From Streptomyces sp. NRRL S-244 (GTDB lineage: Bacteria > Actinomycetota > Actinomycetes > Streptomycetales > Streptomycetaceae): 64,000 bases of DNA. The DNA is taken from positions 186,001-250,000 of the forward strand of contig NZ_JOCX01000003.1 in NCBI RefSeq assembly GCF_000717915.1, given 5' to 3'. This document shows, piece after piece, positions 31,696 to 40,208 of the stretch. The first letter of the stretch is position 1; every line of letters starts with the position of its first letter. A program made the translations under genes and the position numbers. Under the pieces are notes generated by a model that searched no databases, was not told the DNA's origin, and worked only from the letters and a program-made list of their open reading frames with translations.

Positions 31696-33216
31696 ATGAG
31701 CCTCCACCGCCGCCAGTTGCTCGGCAGCGCTCCCGCAGCCGTGCTGGCCGCCTTCACCGTCGCGGCGGCGCCCGCCCGCGGCCCCGACTGGGCGGCGCTC
31801 GCCCGCGGGATCGACGGGCGGGTGGTGCTGCCGGGCGACCCCGACTACCCGGAGGCCCGGCAGCTGTTCCAGCCCCGCTACGACACGGTCGCGCCGGGCG
31901 CGGTGGCCTACCCCGCGCACGCCGCCGACGTGGCCGTATGCCTGGACTTCGCCCGTCGCTCCGCCGTCCCCGTCGTACCGCGCGGCGGCGGCCACAGCTA
32001 CGCCGGCTGGTCCACCTGCGCCGGCGGGCTCGTCGTCGACGTCGGCGCCATGGCCAAACTCGCCGTCGATGGGGCGGCCGGCGTGCGGATCGGCGCCGGA
32101 GCCCGGCTCGGCGACGTCAACCGGACCCTCGCCGCGCAGCGCCTCGCCGTCCCGACCGGCCTGTGCCCCACCGTCGGGATCGCCGGACTCACCCTGGGCG
32201 GCGGGCTCGGCCTCGCCTCCCGCGCCCACGGGACCACCTCCGACGCCCTCACCGGCGCCACCGTCGTCACCCCCGACGCCGTCGTGCGCGAGGTCGACGC
32301 CACCCGTGACCCGGGGCTGTTCTGGGCCCTGCGCGGCGGCGGGGGCGGCAACTTCGGCGTGGTCACCGAGTTCCGCTTCCGCACCCACCCGGCCGCCGAC
32401 TGCGCCTACGCCGAACTCCACTGGCCCGAAGCCGACTCCGCAGCCCTCCTGCGCGGCTGGCAGCGCTGGCTGGCCGGCCTCCCCGACCCGTTCTGGAGCC
32501 AGGTCGAGTTCCTGATCGAAGCCGGCCCGGCCCCGGCCCCCGCCGTACGCGTCCTGTGCTTCGACGGGCGCGCCGAGCTGGACCGGCAGCTGACCCGCCT
32601 GTCCGACCTGGTCGGCAGGCCGCTGCGGGACAGCTGGACCGTCGTACGCAGCTACGAGGAGACCCTGCGGGCCATGTCGGGGTGCCTGGAGCAGAGCGCC
32701 GCGCAGTGCCATCTGCCCGGCACCCTGCCCGGCCGCACCCCCGAGGGCCGGACCGGCCGGGACTCCTACGCCGGTCGCTCCGACTTCTGGGGCGGCGCCG
32801 GGCTGCCCGACGCGGGCGTCGCCGCCGTGCTGGCCGCCGTACGGGGCTACGGGCGGACCGTGCCGGCCGGCGGGCTCGGAGTCGTCCAGTTCACCGGCGA
32901 ATGCGGCGGGGCGGTGAACCGGCCGGCGGCGGCCGACACCGCGTTCGTGCACCGCGACAGCGCCTTCCTCACGCAGTACCTCGCCTACTGGCCCGCCTCC
33001 GCGACGCCCGCGCAGGTGGCCGCGCACCAGCGCTGGCTCGACGGGCTGTGGCAGGACCTGCGCCCCTGGGCGGGCGGCCGCGCGTACCAGAACTACATCG
33101 ATCCCAAACTGCCCGCCTGGCGCGAGGCGTACTACGGGCCGAACCTCGCCCGCCTCGAAGAGGTCCGGCGCGCCTACGACCCGGACCGGCTGTTCCGCTT
33201 CCCGCAGGCCATCTAG
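31696..33216 (+). CDS. Secreted FAD-linked oxidase (berberine-bridge-enzyme type)
   Basis: Flavoprotein oxidase of 506 residues. Residues 1-29 (LHRRQLLGSAPAAVLAAF) look like a twin-arginine signal, apt for a folded flavin enzyme. The FAD-binding (PCMH-type) domain includes RGGGHSYAGWS with the His, and VPTGLCPTVGIAGLTLGGG with the Cys, that in BBE and glucooligosaccharide oxidases link FAD at two points. The substrate domain follows, and the C-terminal BBE motif is RAYQNYIDPKLPAWREAYYG. It probably oxidises a sugar or alkaloid alcohol with O2, giving H2O2. AAGGAGGG abuts the ATG. The stop is 11 bp before the next gene, a secreted protease, so the two are co-transcribed. Confidence 0.88.
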   Translation: MSLHRRQLLGSAPAAVLAAFTVAAAPARGPDWAALARGIDGRVVLPGDPDYPEARQLFQPRYDTVAPGAVAYPAHAADVAVCLDFARRSAVPVVPRGGGHSYAGWSTCAGGLVVDVGAMAKLAVDGAAGVRIGAGARLGDVNRTLAAQRLAVPTGLCPTVGIAGLTLGGGLGLASRAHGTTSDALTGATVVTPDAVVREVDATRDPGLFWALRGGGGGNFGVVTEFRFRTHPAADCAYAELHWPEADSAALLRGWQRWLAGLPDPFWSQVEFLIEAGPAPAPAVRVLCFDGRAELDRQLTRLSDLVGRPLRDSWTVVRSYEETLRAMSGCLEQSAAQCHLPGTLPGRTPEGRTGRDSYAGRSDFWGGAGLPDAGVAAVLAAVRGYGRTVPAGGLGVVQFTGECGGAVNRPAAADTAFVHRDSAFLTQYLAYWPASATPAQVAAHQRWLDGLWQDLRPWAGGRAYQNYIDPKLPAWREAYYGPNLARLEEVRRAYDPDRLFRFPQAI

Positions 33217-33227
33217 AGGAGCTCGAC

Positions 33228-34148
33228 ATGCGACGTACGTTGACCGTGGCGGCGGCGACGGCCGCCCTGCTGCTGCCGGCCGGACCGCTGCCGGTGGCCG
33301 AGGCCGGGAGCGCCCTGCCACCGCCCGGCCGGTGGTCCGCCAGCGAGGCGGAGACCTTCTGGACGGCCGACCGGATGGCGTCAGCGGCCCCCATGACCCC
33401 TGCGTCGGCGGTCGCGGCCACGGACCCCGGCACCGGCCAGGACTTCGACGGGATCCCGGTCGTCGGCCGGATGTTCGTGATGAAGGGCGGCGGCGCGTAC
33501 TTCTGCACCGCGAGCGTGGTCGCCTCCCCCGGCCGCGACCTGGTGCTCAGCGCGGCGCACTGCCTGCTCGGCACCGACGCCCGCCAGGTGGCCTTCGTAC
33601 CGCTGTACACGGCGGACAATCCGCAGCCGTACGGGATGTTCCCGGTGCTGCGGGCCGCCGACGGAAAGTCCAAGGTGTGGATCGACCCCCGCTACAAGAG
33701 CCTGGGCGCCGACAAGGGAGCCACGCTCGACGTGGCCTTCGCACAGGTCGGGCCGGACGCCGACGGGTTCCCCGTCGAGGACGTGGTCGGCGGCAACCGC
33801 CTGGTCACCGGCGCCGGTTACGAGCACGCGAAGGTGTCGCTGATCGGCTATCCGGCATCGGCCGCACGCCCGCGGCTGTGCGTGAACCGTACGACCAAGT
33901 TCACCAGCAGCGATCCGGGGATCCCCGGATCGTTCCTGCGGATCGACTGCACCGGGTACCCGGGCGGGACCAGCGGCGGCCCCTTCCTGAAGAACTACGA
34001 CAAGGTGACCGAGACCGGGGACGTCGTCGGGGTCATCGGCGGCTGGAAGACGGGCGGGGACACCGCCGACACCTCGTACAGCTCGTACTTCGGCCCGGAG
34101 ATCAAGAAGTTGTACGAGCAGGCGGTTGCCGGGGCAAAGGCGGCGTGA
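33228..34148 (+). CDS. Secreted trypsin-like serine protease
   Basis: Exported S1-like peptidase of 306 residues. ATG 33228 follows GAGGAG; residues 1-26 are a signal peptide ending AEAGS. After a short propeptide the triad is visible: His in VLSAAHCLLG (about residue 107), Asp in ATLDVAFAQVG (about 165), Ser in YPGGTSGGPFL (about 245). VFMKGGG-type start strands and the YFC/AAHC disulphide also fit. It belongs to the group of V8/glutamyl-endopeptidase-like proteases common in Streptomyces. It is 11 bp downstream of the BBE oxidase, in one operon. Its last 47 bp overlap the 3' end of the small gene on the other strand. Confidence 0.88.
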   Translation: MRRTLTVAAATAALLLPAGPLPVAEAGSALPPPGRWSASEAETFWTADRMASAAPMTPASAVAATDPGTGQDFDGIPVVGRMFVMKGGGAYFCTASVVASPGRDLVLSAAHCLLGTDARQVAFVPLYTADNPQPYGMFPVLRAADGKSKVWIDPRYKSLGADKGATLDVAFAQVGPDADGFPVEDVVGGNRLVTGAGYEHAKVSLIGYPASAARPRLCVNRTTKFTSSDPGIPGSFLRIDCTGYPGGTSGGPFLKNYDKVTETGDVVGVIGGWKTGGDTADTSYSSYFGPEIKKLYEQAVAGAKAA

Positions 34149-34497
34149 GCACCCGCACCCAGCGGGTGCGGCGGGGGTTGCCCACCGAGCGCGGGGTCGC
34201 CGGGATCCCGTCGGCGGTCAGCTGGTCGGCGGGCGGCAGCCCGAGCTGGCGGCGCAGGTCGGCGAGGGCGGCGTGGACCGGGGCCAGGAGGACCTCGGCG
34301 CGCGGATGGGCGTGCGCGAGCGCGTGCGCGGTGGTCTCGATGGTCTCGGCGGCGTCCTCGGCCGCCGTACGGCTCCACCCGCCGGGCTCGGCGGAGCTCC
34401 AGGGGGCGACGGCGTCGTAGAGGTGGCAGGCGGCATCGGCCGCGGCGTCGGCCCGTTCACCGACGCCCGGCGCCGCGATGGTCGGCAGCAGCTCCAT
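34102..34497 (-). CDS. Small helical hypothetical protein
   Basis: A 131-residue frame from ATG 34497. The first 100 residues are Ala/Glu-rich and predicted helical (GERADAAADAACHLYDAV, AEDAAETIETTAHALAHAH, VHAALADLRRQLGLP); the C-terminal 25 are Pro/Arg-rich and read antisense to the protease gene. I do not recognise a family. Codon usage (GC at third positions) supports coding over the overlapping plus-strand frame. There is no signal peptide or membrane segment. It lies between the converging protease and the AEC transporter gene on its own strand, which starts 1 kb upstream. Confidence 0.5.
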   Translation of the reverse strand: MELLPTIAAPGVGERADAAADAACHLYDAVAPWSSAEPGGWSRTAAEDAAETIETTAHALAHAHPRAEVLLAPVHAALADLRRQLGLPPADQLTADGIPATPRSVGNPRRTRWVRVLTPPLPRQPPARTTS

Positions 34498-34593
34498 GCC
34501 GGGTCAACGACCGAAGCCCCCGCGGGGAACGGAACGTACGGCGGGCCGCCGGTTCGGCTCTGCCTTTCGGCTTCGGCTCCGGCTCCGGCTCCG

Positions 34594-35541
34594 TCAGCCG
34601 GCCACCGTCTGCAGCCAGAGCGGGAGCAGCAGCAGGGAGACCACCGAACTCTTGATCACCAGTGAGGCGGAGAGGTCCACGCCCACGTCGTAGCGCTGGG
34701 CGAAGACGAACAGGTTCTGCGGGGTGGGCATCGCGGCGATCAGGACGAGGTACGTCAGCCACTCCCCCCGCACGCCGAACAGCACCCCGCACACCGCCCA
34801 GGCCAGCAGCGGGAAGGCCAGGCACTTGAAGGCGATGAGGGCCATCTCCTCGCGGGAGGTGCCCCGGACGTCCAGCCCCACGCCGCCGAGGTGGAGGCCG
34901 AGGGCGAACAGGGCGATCGGCGAGGCGCTGTCGCCGACGAAGGAGGCCCCGTCCAGGACCACCTTCGGGAGGTGCACCGAGAGGAGGTTGAGTACGATCC
35001 CGGCGTTGCAGGCCAGGACCACCGGGGTGGCGAGCGAGGCGCCGACGGCCCGCGAGAGCCGCTGCCCGGGGCCGCCCGCGGCAGGGCCGGCGCGGCCCAG
35101 CTCCATGATGGAGATGACGACGAGGGAGAGCACGCAGACCTGGAAGAGCAGGACGGGGAAGATCGGCGCGGCCGTCCCGAAGAAGGTGATGAACACGGGG
35201 ACGGCGAAGTAGGCGGTGTTCACCTGGACTCCGGCCATCACGCGCAGCGCGACGTCGCGGGGATCCCGTATGCCCCGGGCGCCCGAGGCGAAGGATATGA
35301 CGAGTACGGCGAGTGCGGCGGCCGCGGCGTAGGCGCCGATCGCGTGCCAGTTGAACAGGGCGCCGAGGTCGCTGCCGTAGATGTTGCCGAAGAGGTAGCA
35401 GGGGACCGCGAAGAGGAAGGCGTAGTCGGCGAAGGCCTTGGAGGCCTCGGCCGGGACGGCTTTGCGGCGGGCGAGCAGTACGCCTCCGCCGAAGGCCAGC
35501 AGCACCGGTACGAGCTTCTCTAGTGCTGCTGCCGTGCCCAT
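34594..35541 (-). CDS. AEC-family (auxin efflux carrier-like) transporter
   Basis: Inner-membrane transporter of 315 residues with about ten hydrophobic segments. KLVPVLLAFGGGVLLARR and AFADYAFLFAVPCYLFGNIY at the N-terminus, VQVNTAYFAVPVFITFFG mid-way and AAMPTPQNLFVFAQRY near the end are the two-fold repeated Pro- and Asn-containing crossover helices of the AEC/BART fold. Bacterial members export or exchange malate, malonate and similar carboxylates. ATG 35541 has GGGGGAG upstream and is preferred over 35610. Divergent from the histidine kinase gene, with 83 bp between starts, so it may be a target of that two-component system. Confidence 0.85.
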   Translation of the reverse strand: MGTAAALEKLVPVLLAFGGGVLLARRKAVPAEASKAFADYAFLFAVPCYLFGNIYGSDLGALFNWHAIGAYAAAAALAVLVISFASGARGIRDPRDVALRVMAGVQVNTAYFAVPVFITFFGTAAPIFPVLLFQVCVLSLVVISIMELGRAGPAAGGPGQRLSRAVGASLATPVVLACNAGIVLNLLSVHLPKVVLDGASFVGDSASPIALFALGLHLGGVGLDVRGTSREEMALIAFKCLAFPLLAWAVCGVLFGVRGEWLTYLVLIAAMPTPQNLFVFAQRYDVGVDLSASLVIKSSVVSLLLLPLWLQTVAG

Positions 35542-35624
35542 GCGTACCGGCTCCCCCGTGATCGACCGTGAGCAGCGTACTCCTGCCTTCCTGGAGCGCC
35601 CGCGGAGCATAGGCTGGTCCGATC

Positions 35625-37019
35625 ATGAGCGATCGCGACGAAGCCCGCCCCCGTACGCCGGCCCCCGCGAAGGGGTCCCGGGCGCCGATGCGGTTCACGG
35701 TGGTGCTGCGCACCCCCGCGCGGGCGGCGGAGCCGCTGTTCGCGCAGGCGCCGAAGGCCTGGCAGCGGATGCTGCCGTACGCGGTCGTCGGCATCTTCGT
35801 GGTGTCGCTGCTGCCGACGACCATCGCCGTGCTGACCAACGACTACAAGGCGGGCGGCGGCTGGGCGGGGGCGCTGGGCGTGGCCCAGACCGTGCCGTTG
35901 CTGCTGGCGGTGACACGGCCGCTGCCCGCGTGGGCCCTGGTCCTGGTCGCGGACACGGTCGGGGCGGTGGTGCTGGCGCACGCCGACGAGGTGGCCGGGC
36001 ACGCCTGGCCGTGGACCCCGATGTGCATCGTCGGCTACCTGGTGCTGATGGTGTGCCTGGGGCTGCGCGAGTCGATCCGGACGCTGATCGGGGTGTGGCT
36101 GGTGACGGGCGCCGTCGGGGTGGTGCTCGGCTTCTTCGAACCCGACGGGGTGACCACCACGGTCGCGCTGCTCTTCGTACTGAGCGGGAGCTTCCTCGCC
36201 GTGACGGGGGCGCTGCGCGGGATCGGCGACGCGCAGCAGCGGATCGCCGAGCAGGAGAGCATCAGCGAGGCCGAGCGGGCCCGGCGGACCCTGCTGGAGG
36301 AACGGGCGCGGATCGCCCGGGAGCTGCACGACGTGGTGGCCCACCACATGTCGGTGATCACCGTGCAGGCGGACTCCGCGCCGTACCGGCTGCCCGGCAT
36401 GCCGGAGCCGGTGCAGGAGGAGTTCGCCGCGATCGCGGCCAGTGCGCGCGAGTCGCTGGGCGAGATGCGGCGGCTGCTGACGGTGCTGCGCAGCGACGGG
36501 ACGAACGGCGGGATCGGCGGGAACGGGGACGGCGGAGCGCCCGGCGGCGCGGGCGAGCTGGGCCCGCAGCCGGGGATCGGCCGGATCCAGCAGCTGGTGG
36601 AGGCGACCGTACGGGCCGGGCAGCCGGTGGAGTTGTCGCTCGCGGCGGGGGCGGAGCGGGCGGCGCCGCCGGCCGTGGACCTGTCGGCGTACCGGATCGT
36701 GCAGGAGGCCCTGGCGAACGTGGTGCGGCACGCGCCGGGCGCCGGGACCCGGGTCTCGGTGACGCACGACGCCGAGGAGGTCCTGGTGCTGGTGGTGAAC
36801 GGCCCGGCGGCCCGGGACGCCGTGGTGGAGCCGGGGAGTCCGGGCACCGGACACGGCCTGGTCGGCATGCAGGAGCGCGTACGGTTGACGGGCGGGACGC
36901 TGGACACCGGTCCGCTGCCCGACGGCGGTTTCCGGGTCGCGGCCCGCCTGCCCCTGGCCGAACCGACGAACGACCCGACGAACGAGCCGACGAACGACCC
37001 GACCGAGGAAGCCAGTTGA
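35625..37019 (+). CDS. Sensor histidine kinase (HisKA_3 / NarL-partner type)
   Basis: Membrane kinase of 464 residues. After a basic, Pro-rich leader, five or six hydrophobic segments (about 50-200) form the sensor region with no large extracellular loop. A coiled coil (AEQESISEAERARRTLLEE) leads to the H-box ARIARELHDVVAHHMSVI, whose His at about 231 is the phosphorylation site. The HATPase_c domain has the N-box YRIVQEALANVVRHAPGA and the G-box GSPGTGHGLVGMQERV. The C-terminus ends in a PTND/PTNE repeat. The stop overlaps the TTG start of the response regulator, so they are co-translated. Phosphate passes from this kinase to that regulator; the signal is unknown. Confidence 0.9.
   Translation: MSDRDEARPRTPAPAKGSRAPMRFTVVLRTPARAAEPLFAQAPKAWQRMLPYAVVGIFVVSLLPTTIAVLTNDYKAGGGWAGALGVAQTVPLLLAVTRPLPAWALVLVADTVGAVVLAHADEVAGHAWPWTPMCIVGYLVLMVCLGLRESIRTLIGVWLVTGAVGVVLGFFEPDGVTTTVALLFVLSGSFLAVTGALRGIGDAQQRIAEQESISEAERARRTLLEERARIARELHDVVAHHMSVITVQADSAPYRLPGMPEPVQEEFAAIAASARESLGEMRRLLTVLRSDGTNGGIGGNGDGGAPGGAGELGPQPGIGRIQQLVEATVRAGQPVELSLAAGAERAAPPAVDLSAYRIVQEALANVVRHAPGAGTRVSVTHDAEEVLVLVVNGPAARDAVVEPGSPGTGHGLVGMQERVRLTGGTLDTGPLPDGGFRVAARLPLAEPTNDPTNEPTNDPTEEAS
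36963..36998 (+). repeat. Three 12-bp tandem repeats at the kinase C-terminus
   Basis: CCGACGAACGAC, CCGACGAACGAG and CCGACGAACGAC are contiguous (36963-36974, 36975-36986, 36987-36998) and followed by a decayed fourth copy. They encode Pro-Thr-Asn-Asp/Glu repeats after the ATPase domain. Confidence 0.7.
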
Positions 37020-37696
37020 CCATCCGTGTGATCATCGTCGACGACCAGGCCATGGTGCGGGCGGGGTTCGCCGCCCTGCTGTCGGCGCAGGCCGACATCG
37101 ACGTGGTGGGCGAGGCACCCGACGGGCGGCAGGGGGTGCAGGTCTCGCGCACCGTGCATCCCGACGTGGTGCTGATGGACGTGCGCATGCCGGAGATGGA
37201 CGGGCTGTCGGCGGCCCGGGAGCTGCTCAGCCCGCCGCCGGGGGTGGTCCACCGGCCGAAGGTGCTGATGCTGACCACCTTCGACATCGACGACTACGTG
37301 TACGAGGCACTGCGCGCGGGCGCCTCGGGCTTCCTGCTGAAGGACGCCCCGCCGGCCGATCTGATCGCCGCGGTCCGGGTGGTCGCGTCGGGCGAGGCGC
37401 TGCTCGCGCCCTCGGTCACCCGGCGGCTGATCGCGGACTTCGTCCAGCAGCGGCCGGCCCCGCGCAAGGACCCGGCGCTGCGGCTGAAGGGGTTGACCCC
37501 GCGGGAGACCGAGGTGCTGGAGCTGATCGCGCGCGGGCTGTCGAACCAGGAGATCGCCGGGCACCTGGTGCTGGCCGAGCAGACGGTGAAGACGCACATC
37601 GGTCGGGTGCTGGCCAAGCTGGACCTGCGCGACCGCGCCCAGGCAGTGATCTTCGCGTACGAGGCGGGACTGGTACGGCCGGGCGACTCCGGCTGA
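37016..37696 (+). CDS. NarL/LuxR-family response regulator
   Basis: A 226-residue DNA-binding response regulator. The receiver domain starts IRVIIVDDQAMVRAGFAALL (acidic pocket Asp-Asp), has the phospho-acceptor Asp in DVVLMDVRMPEMDG (about 54), and the conserved Thr and Lys in VLMLTTFD and FLLKDAPP. The C-terminal LuxR helix-turn-helix reads LTPRETEVLELIARGLSNQEIA and TVKTHIGRVLAKLDL. TTG 37016 is chosen: it gives the usual TIRVIIVDD start, overlaps the kinase stop (TTGA) and has GAGGAA upstream. It is the cognate partner of the preceding kinase. The divergent AEC transporter is a possible target. Confidence 0.92.
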   Translation: MTIRVIIVDDQAMVRAGFAALLSAQADIDVVGEAPDGRQGVQVSRTVHPDVVLMDVRMPEMDGLSAARELLSPPPGVVHRPKVLMLTTFDIDDYVYEALRAGASGFLLKDAPPADLIAAVRVVASGEALLAPSVTRRLIADFVQQRPAPRKDPALRLKGLTPRETEVLELIARGLSNQEIAGHLVLAEQTVKTHIGRVLAKLDLRDRAQAVIFAYEAGLVRPGDSG

Positions 37697-37964
37697 CGCC
37701 GTCACCAGCCGACTGCCGAGTTCCCCTGGTCGGCAACCGGTCAGTTCTGGACAGCCTCGTTCCTCAATCCCGCACGGGGCTCTGGCTGCGTGCAAGGGGA
37801 ACGACCAGGGCGGTTTCTGAACAACGGGCTGCACTGAGCCCCCTCCTGCGGCCGTGTCAACGAGGCCGAATTCGTTCGCGCAAGACGCACAGCGGGGCAT
37901 CGAGTCGCCACACATGCTGGATACTCCCACGCACGTGATCGGCGAAATCCAGAAGGACGGGTAG
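37697..37964. other. Intergenic region with no recognisable gene
   Basis: 268 bp between the response regulator and the small membrane protein. Base composition drops compared with flanking genes. No strong hairpin, promoter or coding frame was recognised. AGAAGGA near its end is the ribosome site of the next gene. Confidence 0.4.
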
Positions 37965-38192
37965 ATGAGCAGTGGGGCTGGGGGCACTGGAGGCAGCGGC
38001 GGCGGAGCTGGGCCCGCCGGTGGGAGCCTTTCACCCAAAGCTAAGTGGATCATCGGAGCAATCGTCATCCCTCTCGTGGCAGCAGTGATCGCGGCACTGG
38101 CCAGCGTGCTTTCAGGCTCGGGCGACGAGACCACCACGACGTGCAGCGGCCAGGCCCAATGCGGGAACGGAAACAGTCGAGTTGAGCGGTAG
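37965..38192 (+). CDS. Small single-pass membrane protein with CSGxAQCGxGN tail
   Basis: A 75-residue protein. Gly/Ser-rich residues 1-25 precede one membrane helix (about 28-50, WIIGAIVIPLVAAVIAALAS) and a short tail ending TTTTCSGQAQCGNGNSRVE. The final motif recurs in the next gene. ATG 37965 follows AAGGA at 9 bp. If the N-terminus is cytoplasmic the Cys-containing tail is outside the cell, where the two cysteines could form a disulphide. It ends 10 bp before the lipoprotein start at 38203, so the two are an operon. I do not recognise a family. Confidence 0.65.
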   Translation: MSSGAGGTGGSGGGAGPAGGSLSPKAKWIIGAIVIPLVAAVIAALASVLSGSGDETTTTCSGQAQCGNGNSRVER

Positions 38193-38202
38193 GGGCGCCC
38201 GG

Positions 38203-39021
38203 GTGCACGCGAGGAAGAAGGCCCGCTGCGTCGCGGCAGCACTGACCATGCTCTCCCTCTGCTCCATTCAGGCATGCTCTCAGCAAAAAGTGCAGTGCAG
38301 CGGGGAGGCCCAGTGCGGGGACGGCAACGGACGTAACGCGGATGCCAAAAAGGCTGCCGAACTGGAAGTGGCGACCGTAACTGCCGAGATCAAGGCAGGC
38401 GTCTCCGGCGAGCAAGGCCGTGTCGGCGAGACGCCGGAAAAAGAAAGCGGTCTTCGAGCGGTCCACATCTACCTCACCGCGGGAAACCTGGGCGACCGTC
38501 CCGCATTGATCTCAAAAGCCACGATCACCTTCGAGAAGTCCGGCTACCTGAAGCCATGTTACGGAATTGGCGGGGATCTCCTCTCCACCGCGACGTACAG
38601 CTTCACCATCCCCGACGATCAGCCCCGCGGAGAAGGCGGATTGCTGCACAAGACGCCGTTCTCCATGACAAAGGACCTGACCCACGAAATCCCGCCCAAC
38701 AAGTACGAGAAGTTCACCCTGACCGTGGGGCCGAAGACCATTCCTGACGGGGGGAGCCCCTGGTTCGGGGTCACCTATGTCACCCTCCATCGCGACACGG
38801 GTGAAGAAGTGAAGGTAGGACCGATTGCCGTGGTCAACTCGGGCGGAAACCCGGCATTCTATCCGGAGTTCGACAAGAACGCGTGGCACATCGAACAGGA
38901 AACCTTCTCCGGATGCACGAAGGAGAACGCGGACCTGGTTGCGTCGGTGATGAAGATTCCGAAACTGACACCCTCGACAGAATTCGCAAGCCTTCACAAG
39001 GCTTTGCAGGAATACCGATGA
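38203..39021 (+). CDS. Putative lipoprotein sharing a CSGxAQCGxGN motif with the upstream gene
   Basis: A 272-residue exported protein. GTG 38203 has AGGGG 8 bp upstream and is chosen over TTG 38182. A basic start (RKKARC) and hydrophobic stretch lead to LSLCSIQAC, a lipobox-like sequence, so the protein is probably lipid-anchored outside the membrane. Just after it comes VQCSGEAQCGDGNGRN, nearly the same as the tail of the preceding small membrane protein. The rest has beta-rich character (LRAVHIYLTAGNLGDRPALI, KFTLTVGPKTIPDGG, WFGVTYVTLHRD) like an immunoglobulin-type or carbohydrate-binding sandwich. Codon use is less GC-biased than neighbours, suggesting accessory origin. Function unknown. 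Confidence 0.65.
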   Translation: MHARKKARCVAAALTMLSLCSIQACSQQKVQCSGEAQCGDGNGRNADAKKAAELEVATVTAEIKAGVSGEQGRVGETPEKESGLRAVHIYLTAGNLGDRPALISKATITFEKSGYLKPCYGIGGDLLSTATYSFTIPDDQPRGEGGLLHKTPFSMTKDLTHEIPPNKYEKFTLTVGPKTIPDGGSPWFGVTYVTLHRDTGEEVKVGPIAVVNSGGNPAFYPEFDKNAWHIEQETFSGCTKENADLVASVMKIPKLTPSTEFASLHKALQEYR

Positions 39022-39164
39022 CCCACGATTGAGGCACGGCCGCGGAGGATCCGTCTCCTCCACCCCCTACCGGGGTATGACATCCGGCTTGGCTCCACGG
39101 TCCGACGTGCGGTGCGGTACCTCCTTCCTACCTTCCTCCTCGTCACGAGGAGAGGAGAAGGGGC

Positions 39165-40208
39165 ATGCGCCGCTTCGGAAGGACCCTGGTCACCGCCGCA
39201 CTGGCCGTGGCCGTGGTCGGGGGGACCGCGGGCTGGGCCTCGGGCGACAGCCAGCGGGCGGTCACCGGGCCGCCGCCCGGCACCGCCGCCTGGCGGGCCG
39301 ACACCGCGTCCGGCCGGTCGCTGCCCGACCCGGCGAACGCCTCGCCGTACGACGTGGCCCGGTTCTTCGCCGGGCTGGACGACGCCGAGCGCCGGGAGCT
39401 CGTACGCCGCCACCCGCTGGTGGTGGGCAACCTCGACGGTGCCCCGCTCACCCTCAGGTACGAGGCCAACCGGCTGGCCGTCCTCGCGACCGGCGAGGCG
39501 CGCTACGCCTCGCTCGCCTCGCCGGGGCGGCAGATCCTCGCCTTCGATCCGCGCGGGCGCGGCCAGGTCGTCGAGGTGTTCGGGGATCCGGGGCGGGCGG
39601 CGCACGTCTCGGTGGTCGTGCCGGGTTCGGACAGCGACGCCACCACGTACGACGCGAAGCGCGCGCCGCACACCGGGCCGGCCGGGATGGCCCGGTCGCT
39701 GCGCACCGCGGCCGGCGGGGACACCGCGGTGGTGGCCTGGGCCGGCTACACCACCCCCGTCGGGGTCGGTCTGGACGCGGCCTCCGGGCGGCTCGCCGAG
39801 GCGGGCGCGGACCGGCTGGCCCGGTTCACGGCGGGGCTCGACGCGGTCGGCGCGCCGGACCCGGTGCTGTTCTGCCACAGCTACGGCTCGGTGGTCGGGG
39901 GCCTGGCGGCCGGGCGTACGGACGCCAGCGACATCGTCGTGTTCGGCTCCCCCGGCATGCGCGCCGACACCGCCGCCGACCTGCACACCCGCGCCCGCAT
40001 CTGGGCGGCCCGCGGGCCCTCCGACTGGATCGGCGACGTGCCGAACGTGGAGCTGGCCGGAATCGGCCACGGCGCCGACCCGACCTCCGCCTCCTTCGGC
40101 GCCCGCAAGGTGCCGGCCGCCGACGTGCACGGCCACACGGGCTACCTCGTACCCGGCACCCAGTCCCTGGCGGCCTTCGCCGCGATCGCGAAGGGAGAGG
40201 TCCGATGA
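39165..40208 (+). CDS. Secreted alpha/beta hydrolase (DUF1023-like)
   Basis: A 347-residue hydrolase. ATG 39165 follows GAGGAGAAGG. Residues 1-27 are an export signal (LVTAALAVAVVGGTAGWAS). The fold includes AHVSVVVPGSDSD and TAVVAWAGYTTP strands, and the nucleophile elbow PVLFCHSYGSVVGG (Ser at about 241), then DIVVFGSPGM and VELAGIGHGADP with the probable catalytic His/Asp. This is the DUF1023 type of alpha/beta hydrolase widespread in actinobacteria, whose substrates are largely unknown. The stop overlaps the start of the acyltransferase gene (ATGA), so hydrolase and acyltransferase are made together and may act on the same acylated molecule. Confidence 0.85.
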   Translation: MRRFGRTLVTAALAVAVVGGTAGWASGDSQRAVTGPPPGTAAWRADTASGRSLPDPANASPYDVARFFAGLDDAERRELVRRHPLVVGNLDGAPLTLRYEANRLAVLATGEARYASLASPGRQILAFDPRGRGQVVEVFGDPGRAAHVSVVVPGSDSDATTYDAKRAPHTGPAGMARSLRTAAGGDTAVVAWAGYTTPVGVGLDAASGRLAEAGADRLARFTAGLDAVGAPDPVLFCHSYGSVVGGLAAGRTDASDIVVFGSPGMRADTAADLHTRARIWAARGPSDWIGDVPNVELAGIGHGADPTSASFGARKVPAADVHGHTGYLVPGTQSLAAFAAIAKGEVR

